The notes beneath the pieces were generated by a model. That model was not told where the DNA came from and made no database searches. It saw nothing but the letters and a program-made list of their open reading frames with translations. The translations under genes were made by a program, and so were the position numbers. Of a DNA stretch of 51,111 nucleotides, positions 7,902 through 17,100 are shown piece after piece (position 1 is the stretch's first letter; each line of letters opens with the position of its first letter). Source of the DNA: Caldimonas mangrovi. Lineage in GTDB: Bacteria; Pseudomonadota; Gammaproteobacteria; Burkholderiales; Burkholderiaceae_C. The DNA lies in assembly GCF_023721835.1 (NCBI RefSeq), contig NZ_JAMKFE010000023.1:1-51111 (forward strand), written 5' to 3'.

Positions 7902-10355
7902 ATGCTTCGATCGAGTCCATCGCCCGTACTGCTGCTGATCTGCCTGCTCGTCGTCGCCATGGGCCTGGTGCTCGGCATCGGCGGTGCCTGGCTGATCGCG
8001 CTGGGCGGCTCGTGGTACTACCTCATCGCCGGCCTGGCCTTCTTGCTGACCGGCCGGCTGCTGATGGAGCGCAGCTCGCACGCGCTGTGGGTGTTTGCCG
8101 CCACCGTCGCGGGCACGCTGCTGTGGGCGTTGTGGGAAGCGGGACTCGACTGGTGGCCGATCGCGATTCGCGGGGACGTCCCGTTCCTGCTCGGTCTGCT
8201 GCTGCTGTCACCTTGGGTCACGCGCCATCTCGAACCGGCCGCGATGCAGGGCGGACGGCTGGCGCTGGGACTGGCGCTGCTGGCTTTCGGCGGCGTCGCG
8301 GCGGTGTCGTGGCTGGCCGATCCGCACGATGTCGAGGGGGTGCTGCCGCAGGCCGCTGCCACCGCCGAGCCGGCGGACGGCAGGGTGCCGCCCGGCGAAT
8401 GGCACGCCTACGGCCGCACGGGGCACGGCCAGCGCTATTCGCCGCTGGCGCAGATCACACCGGGCAACGTGGCACGGCTCGAGGTGGCCTGGCACTACCA
8501 GACGGGCGACGTCCGCGGGCAGCCCGGCGACCCGCAGGAGACGACCTTCGAGGTGACGCCGCTGAAGGTCGGCAACCGGCTGTTCCTGTGCACGCCGCAC
8601 CAGCGGGTGGTGGCGCTCGACGCGACCACGGGCGCCGAGCTGTGGCGCTACGACCCCAAGATCGAAGGCCAGCTGGCGCTGCAACACCTGACCTGCCGCG
8701 GCCTGTCCTACCTGCCGCCCGGTGCCGCGGCGGGCGCACCGGCGCCGACGACACGCGAACCGGTGGGCACGGGTTCGCAACCGGTGGCGGCCCGGGAGGG
8801 ACCGGCCACCGACGATTGCCCGGCGAAGCTGTTCATGCCGACGGCCGACGGCCGGCTGATCGCCCTGAACCCCGACAACGGGCAGGTCTGCCGCAGCTTC
8901 GGCGGCGGCACCGGGCAGATCGACCTGTGGGCCCACATGCCGAACAAGCGCGCGGGCGGCTACTACTCGACCTCGCCGGTGGTCGTCACCGACCGGGTGA
9001 TCGTCGTGGGCGGCACGGTGCTGGACAACGTCAGCACCCACGAGCCGTCGGGTGTCATCCGTGCCTTTGATGTGCGCACCGGGGCCCTGGTCTGGAATTG
9101 GGACGCCGGCAACCCGGACGCCACCGCACCGATCGCACCCGGTGCGACCTACACGCCGAGTTCGCCGAACAGCTGGTCGATCTCCAGCGTCGACACCGAG
9201 CTGGGATTGGTCTACGTGCCGTTGGGCAACCAGCCGCCCGACCAGTGGGGCGGCCGGCGCAGCGAGGCAGTCGAGCGCTATTCGTCGTCGGTGGTGGCGC
9301 TCGAGCTCGAGACCGGGCGCGTGCGCTGGCATTTCCAGACGGTCCATCACGACCTCTGGGACTACGACGTGCCGTCGCAGCCGAGCCTGGTCGACCTCAC
9401 GATCGGCGGCAAGCGTGTGCCGGCGCTGGTGCAGCCGACCAAGCAGGGCGAAGTGTTCGTGCTCGACCGCCGCACCGGCCAACCGGTGCTGCCGGTCAAG
9501 GAGGTGCCGGCACCTCAGGGCGCTGCCGAGGGCGATCACACCGCGCCGACCCAGCCGGTGTCGGCGCTTTCGTTCGACCCGCCGCCGCTGAGCGGGCGCG
9601 ACATGTGGGGCGCGACGCTGTTCGACCAGATGTACTGCCGCATCGCCTTCCACCGCCTGCGCTACGAAGGCCGCTACACGCCGCCGACGACGAAGGGCTC
9701 GCTGATCTACCCCGGCAATTTCGGGGTCTTCAATTGGGGCGGCATCGCGGTCGATCCGCAGCGGCAAGTGGCCTTCGCGACGCCAACCTACCTCGCCTTC
9801 ACGTCGCAGCTGGTGCCGCGCCAGGACGACACCTCGCTCTACGTGCAGGGGGGCGAGCAGCCCGACGAGCACCTGCCGTCGCTGAACGAGAACTTCGGCG
9901 CACCGTTCGCCGTCAAGCTGGGCGCCTTCACGTCGCCGCTGGGGCTGCCGTGCCAGGCGCCGCCCTGGGGTTACGTCGCACTGGCCGACCTGCGCACCGG
10001 GCGGATCATCTGGCAGCATCGCAACGGCACCGTGCGCGACAGCTCGCCGCTGCCGCTGCCGTTCCGCATGGGCGTGCCCAACCTCGGCGGTCCGATCGTG
10101 ACGGCCGGCGGCGTGGCCTTTCTGTCCGGCACGCTCGACTATTACGTGCGCGGCTACGACCTCGCGACCGGCGAGGAGCTGTGGCGCAGCCGCCTGCCGG
10201 CCGGCGGTCAGGCGACGCCGATGACCTACCAGGGCGAAGACGGCCGGCAATACCTGCTGGTCGCCGCCGGCGGCCACGGCTCGCTGGGCACGAAAGCCGG
10301 CGACGACGTGATCGCCTATGCGCTGCCGCGTGCGAGCAGCTCGGAGAAGCGCTGA
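7902..10355 (+). CDS. gcd: Membrane-bound PQQ-dependent glucose (quinate/shikimate-type) dehydrogenase
   Basis: The 817-residue quinoprotein has about five transmembrane helices in the first 140 residues, then an eight-bladed propeller facing the periplasm. Diagnostic segments include DNVSTHEPSGVIRAFDVRTG, TYTPSSPNSWS and FQTVHHDLWDYDVPSQP, all typical of the Gcd branch. It would oxidise glucose or a similar sugar or polyol to a lactone and pass electrons to ubiquinone. The ATG at 7902 has AGGGGA upstream, and the hydrophobic N-terminus starts there; an upstream in-frame ATG at 7869 is less likely. The gene ends in a 40-base tail-to-tail overlap with the minus-strand dehydratase gene. No PQQ synthesis gene is seen nearby. 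Confidence 0.9.
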   Translation: MLRSSPSPVLLLICLLVVAMGLVLGIGGAWLIALGGSWYYLIAGLAFLLTGRLLMERSSHALWVFAATVAGTLLWALWEAGLDWWPIAIRGDVPFLLGLLLLSPWVTRHLEPAAMQGGRLALGLALLAFGGVAAVSWLADPHDVEGVLPQAAATAEPADGRVPPGEWHAYGRTGHGQRYSPLAQITPGNVARLEVAWHYQTGDVRGQPGDPQETTFEVTPLKVGNRLFLCTPHQRVVALDATTGAELWRYDPKIEGQLALQHLTCRGLSYLPPGAAAGAPAPTTREPVGTGSQPVAAREGPATDDCPAKLFMPTADGRLIALNPDNGQVCRSFGGGTGQIDLWAHMPNKRAGGYYSTSPVVVTDRVIVVGGTVLDNVSTHEPSGVIRAFDVRTGALVWNWDAGNPDATAPIAPGATYTPSSPNSWSISSVDTELGLVYVPLGNQPPDQWGGRRSEAVERYSSSVVALELETGRVRWHFQTVHHDLWDYDVPSQPSLVDLTIGGKRVPALVQPTKQGEVFVLDRRTGQPVLPVKEVPAPQGAAEGDHTAPTQPVSALSFDPPPLSGRDMWGATLFDQMYCRIAFHRLRYEGRYTPPTTKGSLIYPGNFGVFNWGGIAVDPQRQVAFATPTYLAFTSQLVPRQDDTSLYVQGGEQPDEHLPSLNENFGAPFAVKLGAFTSPLGLPCQAPPWGYVALADLRTGRIIWQHRNGTVRDSSPLPLPFRMGVPNLGGPIVTAGGVAFLSGTLDYYVRGYDLATGEELWRSRLPAGGQATPMTYQGEDGRQYLLVAAGGHGSLGTKAGDDVIAYALPRASSSEKR

Positions 10356-11326
10356 GCGTCGATGTTGGAGCCGCAGACGATCAGGCCGACACGCCGGCCT
10401 TCGAGCCGTGTGCGCAGTGGGCCGAGCAGCGCGGCCGTTGCAGCTGCCGCGGCCGGCTCGGCCACCAGCTTCATGTCGCGGAACAGGTGGTGCATCGCGC
10501 GGCACAGCTCGTCGTCCGAGACGCGCACGATGGCGTCGACGAAACGCCGGCACACGCCATAGCTGTACGGCAGCGCATAGGGCGCGCCGAGGCTGTCGGC
10601 CACCGTGTCGACGCGCTCCAGCCGCACCGGCTCGCCGGCCTCGAAGCTGCGGTACATCGCGTCGGCGCCGTAGGGCTCGACGCCATACACCTCGCACGAT
10701 GGCCGCAGCTGCTTGACTGCAGCGGCGATGCCGGCACACAGGCCGCCGCCGCCCACCGGCACGACCACCGCGTCGAGGTCGGGCACCTGCTGCAGCAATT
10801 CGAGACCCACGGTGGCCGTGCCTTCGGCGGTGCGCGGGCCATCGAACGGGTGGATCATCGTGCGGCCTTCGTCGGTCACCAGCTGCTGCGCGAGTGCGAA
10901 GGCTTCGTGCACGGTGTCGGTCAGCATCACCTGAGCGCCGTCGGCGCGGCACGCGGCGATACGCATCGGGCTGGCGTGGCGCGGCATGCACACGGCGGCG
11001 CGGGTGCCGACCGCGCGCGCCGCGTGCGCCACCGTCATCGCGTGGTTGCCGGCGCTGGCGGCCACCACACCGCGTTGCAATGCGGCGGCATCGAGCGACG
11101 CCAGTGCATTCAGCGCGCCGCGCAGCTTGAAGCTGCCGGTGCGCTGGAACAGCTCCAGCTTGAGCCACACCTCGGTGTCGGGGGGCAGTCGGTCGTGCAC
11201 GACGCCGGTCTGCCAGCGCCAGACCGGGGTTTCGAGGACGCGGCCGGCCAGGCGGGCGGCCGTCTGCCAGACGTCATGCAGGGTAGGGTAGGTGGACGCA
11301 GGGGCGTCCAGCACGGCGGAAGACAT
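10316..11326 (-). CDS. Threonine/serine dehydratase family PLP enzyme
   Basis: The 336-residue fold-type II PLP enzyme has the cofactor lysine in TGSFKLRGA (K67) and the phosphate-binding glycine loop PVGGGGLCAG at about 190-199. It would deaminate a hydroxy-amino acid such as threonine, serine or a hydroxyaspartate. The length matches catabolic dehydratases without a C-terminal ACT regulatory domain, so feedback inhibition by isoleucine is not expected. The start at 11326 has AGGAGAG just upstream. Its last 40 bases overlap the end of gcd on the other strand. Exact substrate specificity cannot be read from the sequence. Confidence 0.85.
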   Translation of the reverse strand: MSSAVLDAPASTYPTLHDVWQTAARLAGRVLETPVWRWQTGVVHDRLPPDTEVWLKLELFQRTGSFKLRGALNALASLDAAALQRGVVAASAGNHAMTVAHAARAVGTRAAVCMPRHASPMRIAACRADGAQVMLTDTVHEAFALAQQLVTDEGRTMIHPFDGPRTAEGTATVGLELLQQVPDLDAVVVPVGGGGLCAGIAAAVKQLRPSCEVYGVEPYGADAMYRSFEAGEPVRLERVDTVADSLGAPYALPYSYGVCRRFVDAIVRVSDDELCRAMHHLFRDMKLVAEPAAAAATAALLGPLRTRLEGRRVGLIVCGSNIDAQRFSELLARGSA

Positions 11327-11615
11327 GGGGGCTCTCCTTGAGCGAGGCATTCGATTCGGGGCGCGCCGCAGTGGGCGCGCACGCAGGCGTCCGAGCGGGA
11401 CCGCCGAGCACCGGCCGAGGCCGCAGCTCAACGATCCTGTCGAATTCGAATCGGGCGAATGGAGAGCGAAAGAGGGGGCAGGTCGACACCACCGCTGCGC
11501 ACCCATGCCGCGCATCCCGTCGGGGCCGCGGTGTCGGTGGAAGGCAGGCACGGGTGCGTCACGCGGGCAATGATGGCACAGCCGCGCGGCTGCCGGCAAG
11601 CCGCGCCGGCTTCAT

Positions 11616-12287
11616 TCAGTAGGAGATCGCGTAGCGGTAGTTCCGGAAGCGCAGCACCGCGCTCTTCAGCCGGATCTCCTCCAGCGTCAGGTCCGGCGTC
11701 GGCTGGTCGCCTTCGCGGAACGGTCGCCCGTTGAGAATCAGCACCCGGTCGGACGGGTTCGACGAATAGACCGACCCGCCGACCGACAGGGCCGGCAGGC
11801 TGCGACGCACATCGTCGGGCAGCTCGCTTGGGGTATGGATGCGGCTGCCGGCCGCAGGCACGGGCGGCGGCGCCACGGCGGCGGCGACGGCGACGGGGGC
11901 GGGCGCCGGCGAGGGCGGGGGCGGGGATGGCGCCGCGCGCTCGACCACCGGGGGGGCGGTGGGCGGTGTCACCACGACTGGCGGCACCGGCGCAGGGGGC
12001 GGGTCCGCCGGCAGGGAAGGCGGGGCGGCGACCGCCGGAGCAGGCGTCGGCGCGGGAGGCGCCAGCGCCACGGTGGCGTGCGGCGTCTCGCGGCCCAACG
12101 CCAGCCATGCGAGCGGGATCAGCAGACCCAGCGAGATGCCCACGGCGATCCAGGCCCAGGGGCGTGACGAGGCCGTGGTGCGGGTGTGGGCCGAGCCCGG
12201 CGGCACCGGCTGGGTGTGCAGCCCCGGCACCGAGCCGCGCTCGCGTTCGGAATCGGCGCGCCGCAGCGCGTCGAGGATGTAGGACAT
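11616..12287 (-). CDS. gspB: GspB-type general secretion / ExeB-like protein
   Basis: The 223-residue protein starts with MSYILDALRRADSERERG, the hallmark N-terminus of GspB/ExeB proteins. One transmembrane helix (about residues 45-63), a long proline/alanine-rich periplasmic linker and a compact C-terminal domain (ILNGRPFREGDQ near the end) follow. GspB works with the GspA ATPase to help the type II secretion secretin assemble through peptidoglycan. The ATG overlaps the gspA stop by one base (TGATG on the minus strand), so the pair is translationally coupled. The remaining type II secretion genes are not in this window. Confidence 0.88.
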   Translation of the reverse strand: MSYILDALRRADSERERGSVPGLHTQPVPPGSAHTRTTASSRPWAWIAVGISLGLLIPLAWLALGRETPHATVALAPPAPTPAPAVAAPPSLPADPPPAPVPPVVVTPPTAPPVVERAAPSPPPPSPAPAPVAVAAAVAPPPVPAAGSRIHTPSELPDDVRRSLPALSVGGSVYSSNPSDRVLILNGRPFREGDQPTPDLTLEEIRLKSAVLRFRNYRYAISY

Positions 12288-13954
12288 CAGTTCGCTCCCT
12301 GCAGGCGCGGTTCGTCGACGCCGGTGGCACGGTTGAGCTGCATGAAGGTGACCGGGCCCGCCAGGCCGTCGGCCTCGAGCCCCTGCGACAGCTGGAACGC
12401 GTGGATGCGCGCGCGCAGCGGCCCGTCGCTCGGCTGCCCGGGCAACTGCGCGAGCTGTTTCGCAAGCCATTCGGCGACCGGACCGGTCTCTGCCACCGCC
12501 TTGTTGTCGTAGCCGGGCGGTGCCCGCCAGAAGGTCGCGAAGTCGCCGCGCCATACCTGCGCCAGCGCGGCCAGCGGCACGGTGTGGGCGACGTCGCCCA
12601 CACGCAGCACGGCGTTGTCGCCGGCGAGCCGGGTCAGTAGCGCGTGCCCGCCGGCCGGGCTGCCGTCGTTGAGCGTCAGGATGCCGGGACGCCCGAGCAG
12701 CCGAATCTGTGCCAGGCTGCTGCGGCTGCTTCTGAAGCAGTGCACCTGCTGCCGCTGCGCGGCCTGGCAGGGGTCGCCGTCGCCGAGCGCCAGCTCCCAT
12801 TCGGCGGCCAGCTCGCGCCAGGCCTGCTTGTCGTCCGCGATCAACGTCTTGAAGGTGCCGGGCGGCGGCAGTTCGTCCTCGGCTGCCATCGTCACGGCTT
12901 CGCTGGCGGCCAGGGCGGGCGCTGCCGCGGGCACTGCAGACGCAGCACTCGCCGGCGGTTCTGTCACCCGGCCTGCGAAGGACGGGCCGGCGGCCACCGC
13001 CGGAGCCAGCCCAGGGTCCCGTCCGACGACGGCGAAGCCGGCCGCCGCCGCCAATGCCGCGCCGGCCAGCAGGCCGACGGCGCCCCCAGCCAGCGCGACC
13101 CGGCGGCGCGAGCGCTCGGCCGGTATCGCTTCGCCCTTGTCGAACACCTCGCTGGCGGCTTTGGCGATGATCTCGTCGTCGACCCGCGTCTTGCCGCTGG
13201 CATACGCGCCCAGCAGCGCGCGGTCGCACAGCAGGTTGATGCGCCTGGGGACACCGCGCGACAGCTCGTGGATGCGCTTGAGCGCGCCGCGCTCGAAGGG
13301 CACCGCGCGGGTCATGCCGGCCACGGCCAGGCGGTGGCGAATGTACTGCTCGGTCTCGGACTCGGACAGCGCCTCGAGGTGGAAGCGGGCAATGACGCGC
13401 TGCGCCAGTTGCTCCAGCTCGGGCCGCGCCAGCATCGTGCGCAGCTCGGGCTGGCCGATCAGGATGATCTGCAGCAGCTTGCGTTCGCTGGTTTCGAGGT
13501 TGGTCAGCAGGCGCAGCTGTTCGAGCACGTCGGCTGACAGGTTCTGCGCCTCGTCGATGATCAGCACGTTGTTCTGGCCGACGGCGTGCGTGCGCAGCAG
13601 GAACTCGTTGAGCGCGTCGACGTAGTCCTTCACGGTCGGTGTGCCGTGCCCGCGGTCGAGCGGCGGGATGCGGAACTCCTCGCACACCGCCCGCAGCAAC
13701 TCCTCCACCGTGAGCTTCGGGTTGAAGATGTAGGCCACGTTGCAGCGCTTGGGCATCTTCTCGAGGAAGCACCGGCACACGGTGGTCTTGCCCGCGCCGA
13801 TCTCGCCACTCAGCAGCACGAAACCGCCACCGCCGCGCACGCCGTAGAGCAGATGCGCCAGCGCCTCGCGGTGCCGCTCGCTCATGAAGAGGTAGCGCGG
13901 ATCGGGCGCGATCGAGAAAGGCTCTTGCCTGAGACCGAAGAACTTCGCGTACAT
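12287..13954 (-). CDS. gspA: GspA/ExeA-type AAA ATPase with peptidoglycan-binding domain
   Basis: The 555-residue protein begins MYAKFFGLRQEPFSIAPDPR, the standard start of ExeA-like ATPases. Walker A is GEIGAGKTT at about 50-58 and Walker B is VLIIDEAQN at about 130-138. A transmembrane helix near residue 290 is followed by a periplasmic part that ends in a PG_binding_1-type repeat (SQGLEADGLAGPVTFMQLN). Together with GspB it is thought to open peptidoglycan for secretin assembly. The open frame upstream of 13954 lacks family similarity, so the start is secure. Confidence 0.92.
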   Translation of the reverse strand: MYAKFFGLRQEPFSIAPDPRYLFMSERHREALAHLLYGVRGGGGFVLLSGEIGAGKTTVCRCFLEKMPKRCNVAYIFNPKLTVEELLRAVCEEFRIPPLDRGHGTPTVKDYVDALNEFLLRTHAVGQNNVLIIDEAQNLSADVLEQLRLLTNLETSERKLLQIILIGQPELRTMLARPELEQLAQRVIARFHLEALSESETEQYIRHRLAVAGMTRAVPFERGALKRIHELSRGVPRRINLLCDRALLGAYASGKTRVDDEIIAKAASEVFDKGEAIPAERSRRRVALAGGAVGLLAGAALAAAAGFAVVGRDPGLAPAVAAGPSFAGRVTEPPASAASAVPAAAPALAASEAVTMAAEDELPPPGTFKTLIADDKQAWRELAAEWELALGDGDPCQAAQRQQVHCFRSSRSSLAQIRLLGRPGILTLNDGSPAGGHALLTRLAGDNAVLRVGDVAHTVPLAALAQVWRGDFATFWRAPPGYDNKAVAETGPVAEWLAKQLAQLPGQPSDGPLRARIHAFQLSQGLEADGLAGPVTFMQLNRATGVDEPRLQGAN

Positions 13955-14210
13955 GACAGCAGTTGGGGCAGGGCTGCAGTCTAGTACAGCGTCCACCGAG
14001 CCGCGGAAATCGCATCCCGCGGGAGCCGGACCGCCGCGCCTGTTGCCGCCCCCGGTTCCGAGGCCGCCCGCCGGAGCCCGTTCGCCTACGACGGCGCCGG
14101 GGAGAGGCGCGTGACCGGTCCCCGAGCCGTCGGCAGGAAGGCTGATGCGCCTGGTCAAGCTTTTCAAGCGCACCCCGGGGGCCTGAGCCTTCACCGGGCA
14201 GCAGCGAGCG

Positions 14211-15161
14211 TCAAGTGCGCAGCCGGCGCTGTCTGGCGCGGCGCGGCCGTGCAGGCGGGGCGGCCTCTGCCCGGACCCACTCGACCAGCGCGCTGACCTC
14301 CGGGCTCCATGGCCGGGCCGGGGCCAGCAGCCAGTAAGCGTGCCCCGGCGTCGGGCTTTCCTCGGGCGCCGCCAGCGCGACCAACCGCCCGTCGGCCAGC
14401 ATCGGCTCCAGCAATTCGAGCCGGCCGAGCGCGATGCCCTGGCCGGCCATCGCCGCATGGATGATCTGGTCGTACTGGTTGAAGCGCAGCACACCGCGCG
14501 GTTTGGCGCGGCCCCAGCCGCGCGCGGCGATCCAGTCGCTCCAGTGCAGCCAGGGGCGCTGCGGCGGCGGGTCGTCGAGTTCCAGCAGCACGTGATCGGT
14601 CAGCACGGCAGGCCTGTCGATCGAGCGCAGCCCGAGCGAGGGGTGGGCGACCGGCGCACGCACCTGGCCGAACAGGCGGATCGCATCGGCGGGGACGGCC
14701 GCCTGGGGGGCATACCGGATCGCGAGGTCGACGCCCTCCGCAGCCATGTCCACCACGCGGTTGCTCGCTGCGACCCGCACATCGACATCCGGGTGACGCT
14801 GCTGGAAGCGGCCCAGCCGCGGCAGCAGCCACAGGCCGGTGACGCCGATGCTGGCCGACAGCGTCACCGGGCGGCGCTCGTCCTTCGGCACCAGTGTGGC
14901 GATCACGTCCTGCAGCTGCTGCACCGCGCCGTCGGCACTGCGGAACAGCCGCTCGCCCTCGGCCGTGAAAGCGATCGAGCGGTGGCCGCGCACCAGCAGC
15001 TTGACACCCAGCCGCCCCTCCAGTGCGTGCACCTGCCGGCTGACCGCCGACTGCGTGAGGCACAGATCTTCCGCTGCCAGCGTGATGCTCATGCGGCGGC
15101 CGACCGCGACGAAACCGCGTACGAGGTCGAGGAAGGAGAGTTGCGAGAGCGGTACTGACAT
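14211..15161 (-). CDS. LysR-type transcriptional regulator (GcvA-like)
   Basis: The 316-residue protein has an N-terminal winged helix-turn-helix (LCLTQSAVSRQVHALEGRLG at about 33-52) and a periplasmic-binding-protein-like effector domain from about residue 95. The LSFLDLVRGFVAVGRRMSIT start and the spacing of the effector domain resemble the GcvA branch. It is divergent from the MFS gene at 15288, and the 126-bp gap holds an inverted repeat with T-N11-A geometry, so regulation of that transporter is the likely job. The C-terminal tail is unusually arginine-rich. Confidence 0.9.
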   Translation of the reverse strand: MSVPLSQLSFLDLVRGFVAVGRRMSITLAAEDLCLTQSAVSRQVHALEGRLGVKLLVRGHRSIAFTAEGERLFRSADGAVQQLQDVIATLVPKDERRPVTLSASIGVTGLWLLPRLGRFQQRHPDVDVRVAASNRVVDMAAEGVDLAIRYAPQAAVPADAIRLFGQVRAPVAHPSLGLRSIDRPAVLTDHVLLELDDPPPQRPWLHWSDWIAARGWGRAKPRGVLRFNQYDQIIHAAMAGQGIALGRLELLEPMLADGRLVALAAPEESPTPGHAYWLLAPARPWSPEVSALVEWVRAEAAPPARPRRARQRRLRT

Positions 15162-15196
15162 TCCTTCAGCTCATGTGAAAGGCACCGAAATATCGT

Positions 15197-15210
15197 TTGA
15201 GTCGTCTCAA
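15197..15210. promoter_or_regulatory. Candidate LysR operator (T-N11-A inverted repeat)
   Basis: TTGAG-TCGT-CTCAA forms a perfect 5-bp inverted repeat and satisfies the LysR T-N11-A rule (T15197 with A15209, T15198 with A15210). It lies in an AT-richer patch between the divergent lysR and MFS genes, where such sites are normally found. Confidence 0.5.
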
Positions 15211-15287
15211 TATGAACAGTGTAATTCGGGGCAGCAGGTCAGGACTTCTCGCTTGACCTTGGCGAATGCGAGCAAGGAGTTGGTCGA

Positions 15288-16505
15288 ATGCAGGGCAAAT
15301 CGTTCTGGACGCACCCGTGGACGCTGGTGGTCGCCGGCGGGCTGATCATGGGCATGGCACTCGGCGTGCGCCATGTGCAGGGGCTGTTCCTGGTGCCGGT
15401 GACGATGCACCACGGCTGGTCGCGCGAGACCTTCGCCTTCGCGATCGCGGTGCAGAACCTGGCCTGGGGCGTGGCGCAGCCCTTCACCGGCATGGTGGCC
15501 GACCGCTACGGCTCGATGAAGGTCATCGCGGCCGGTGTGCTGGTGTACGCCGTCGGGCTGGTGCTGATGGCGCAGTCGCAGACACCGCTGCAGTTCACGC
15601 TCAGCGGGGGACTGTGCATCGGCGTCGCGCTGTCGGGCACGTCGTTCGGCGCCATCTACGGCGCCTTGAGCCGCATCGTCGCGCCGGAGCGCCGCAGCTG
15701 GGCGCTGGCCGCCGCAGGGGCGATCGGCGGCTTCGGCCAGTTCGCGATGGTGCCGGCCACGCAGGAGCTGCTCGACGCGATGGGCTGGGTCGCGGCGCTG
15801 ATGGCCATGGCGCTCGTCATCGCGCTGTTGCTGCCCCTTGCGCTGCCGTTGAAGGAACCCCGTTCGGCATCCGCCGGCGCGGCACCGGCGATGCCGCTGT
15901 CGACGGCATTGCGCCAGGCCTTCGGGCACGGCGGCTTCTGGCTGCTCAACTTCGGCTTTCTGGCCTGCGGCTTCCAGCTCGCCTTCATCGCGTCGCACAT
16001 GCCGGCCTATCTGCTCGACCATGGGCTGACCCCGCAGGATGGCGTGGTGGCGCTGGCTCTGATCGCGCTGACCAACGTGCTCGGCACGTATGCCTGCGGC
16101 CCGCTCGGGGCGGCCTACCGGCGCAAGCGGCTGCTGGCGCTGATCTATCTGCTGCGCACGGCCGCGATTGCGGCCTTCGTGATGTTGCCGTTGAGCACCA
16201 CCACGTTGTACGCGTTCTCGATCGCGATGGGCCTGTTGTGGCTCGGCACCGCACCGCTGACCAACGGCCTGGTGTCGCAGATCTTCGGCGTGCGCTATGT
16301 GTCGACCCTGTTCGGCTTCGTGTTCCTGAGCCACCAGGTCGGCTCCTTCCTCGGCGTGTGGCTCGGCGGGCACGTGTTCGAGGTGACGCGCTCGTACGAC
16401 GCCGTATGGTTCGGCGCAATGGGGCTGGGCCTGCTGGCGGCGGCCCTGCACTGGGGCATCGACGACCGCGAGCTGGTGTCCCCCCGCATGCCGGTGCCGG
16501 CCTGA
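15288..16505 (+). CDS. MFS transporter (OxlT/monocarboxylate-like)
   Basis: The 405-residue protein has about twelve hydrophobic helices. Its first loop (GMVADRYGSMKV) carries the MFS motif A, and the N-terminus (HPWTLVVAGGLIMGMALGVRHVQGLF; first helix) resembles oxalate/formate- and monocarboxylate-type members of the family. It would import or exchange a small organic acid across the inner membrane; the substrate is unknown. The start has an AAGGAG box upstream. It is divergent from the LysR gene that probably controls it, and it ends one base before the lrp-family gene that faces it. Confidence 0.88.
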   Translation: MQGKSFWTHPWTLVVAGGLIMGMALGVRHVQGLFLVPVTMHHGWSRETFAFAIAVQNLAWGVAQPFTGMVADRYGSMKVIAAGVLVYAVGLVLMAQSQTPLQFTLSGGLCIGVALSGTSFGAIYGALSRIVAPERRSWALAAAGAIGGFGQFAMVPATQELLDAMGWVAALMAMALVIALLLPLALPLKEPRSASAGAAPAMPLSTALRQAFGHGGFWLLNFGFLACGFQLAFIASHMPAYLLDHGLTPQDGVVALALIALTNVLGTYACGPLGAAYRRKRLLALIYLLRTAAIAAFVMLPLSTTTLYAFSIAMGLLWLGTAPLTNGLVSQIFGVRYVSTLFGFVFLSHQVGSFLGVWLGGHVFEVTRSYDAVWFGAMGLGLLAAALHWGIDDRELVSPRMPVPA

Positions 16506-16506
16506 G

Positions 16507-16971
16507 TCAGCCCGGCCGGGCCAGCGTGCGCACGATCGGCTTGACGGGCGTCGACGACAGCACCACCGACGTGACCACGGCGCCATAGCGCGCCAGGTCG
16601 TCGACCACGGCCTGCAACTGCACGGCCTTGCCGACCAGCACCTTCAACACGAAGCAGTCTTCGCCGGTCACGCGGTGCGTCTCGAGCACGTGGGCCATGC
16701 GCTCGAAGGCCTCGAGACAGGTGCGCATCTGCGCATGCGTCGTGCGCAGCCGGATCAACGCAGTCAGCTCCAGGCCCAGCGCATGCGGGTCGACGCGCGC
16801 CCCATAGCCCTGGATCACGCCCAGGTCTTCGAGCACGCGCACGCGCTCAGTGACGGCCGGCGCCGACAGGCCCACCTGGCGGCCGAGGTCGGCCCAGGTG
16901 ATGCGCGCGTCCTGCTGCAGGATTTCGAGGATGCGCCAGTCCTTGGCGTCCAGGTCGGGTTTCGATTCCAT
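16507..16971 (-). CDS. Lrp/AsnC family transcriptional regulator
   Basis: The 154-residue protein has an N-terminal AsnC-type helix-turn-helix (ITWADLGRQVGLSAPAVTER) and a C-terminal RAM/Lrp ligand-binding half with the HRVTGEDCFVLKV segment typical of the family. It probably senses an amino acid or related metabolite and forms dimers or octamers on DNA. The start is placed at the ATG at 16971, which gives the usual family length; a longer frame to 17013 is possible. It faces the MFS gene with one base between stops and is divergent from the small hydrolase gene at 17101. Confidence 0.88.
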   Translation of the reverse strand: MESKPDLDAKDWRILEILQQDARITWADLGRQVGLSAPAVTERVRVLEDLGVIQGYGARVDPHALGLELTALIRLRTTHAQMRTCLEAFERMAHVLETHRVTGEDCFVLKVLVGKAVQLQAVVDDLARYGAVVTSVVLSSTPVKPIVRTLARPG

Positions 16972-17100
16972 CGTGGGCAAGGGTGATCTTTCTTCGATTC
17001 GTCGGTCCGGCACGCGCGAGGCTTATGGCTCGTCATGGACGGTGCCGGCTCCCGTTCCTAGACTGCCGGTATCGACCCCAGAATCAAGGAGTGAACAGGA

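Noticed and set aside
8208-11168. A 986-codon open frame on the minus strand
   Set aside because: It lies antisense to gcd and out of frame with the dehydratase gene; its translation is Arg/His/Ala-rich without family features, a known artefact of GC-rich codon bias.
11327-11615. Possible small gene or operator in the gap before the dehydratase
   Set aside because: Only short GAATTCGAATCG-like partial repeats were seen; no open frame with a ribosome binding site and no convincing promoter or terminator.
13955-14494. Upstream extension of the gspA frame
   Set aside because: It overlaps the LysR gene and lacks similarity; the conserved MYAKFFGLRQEPF start at 13954 is diagnostic.
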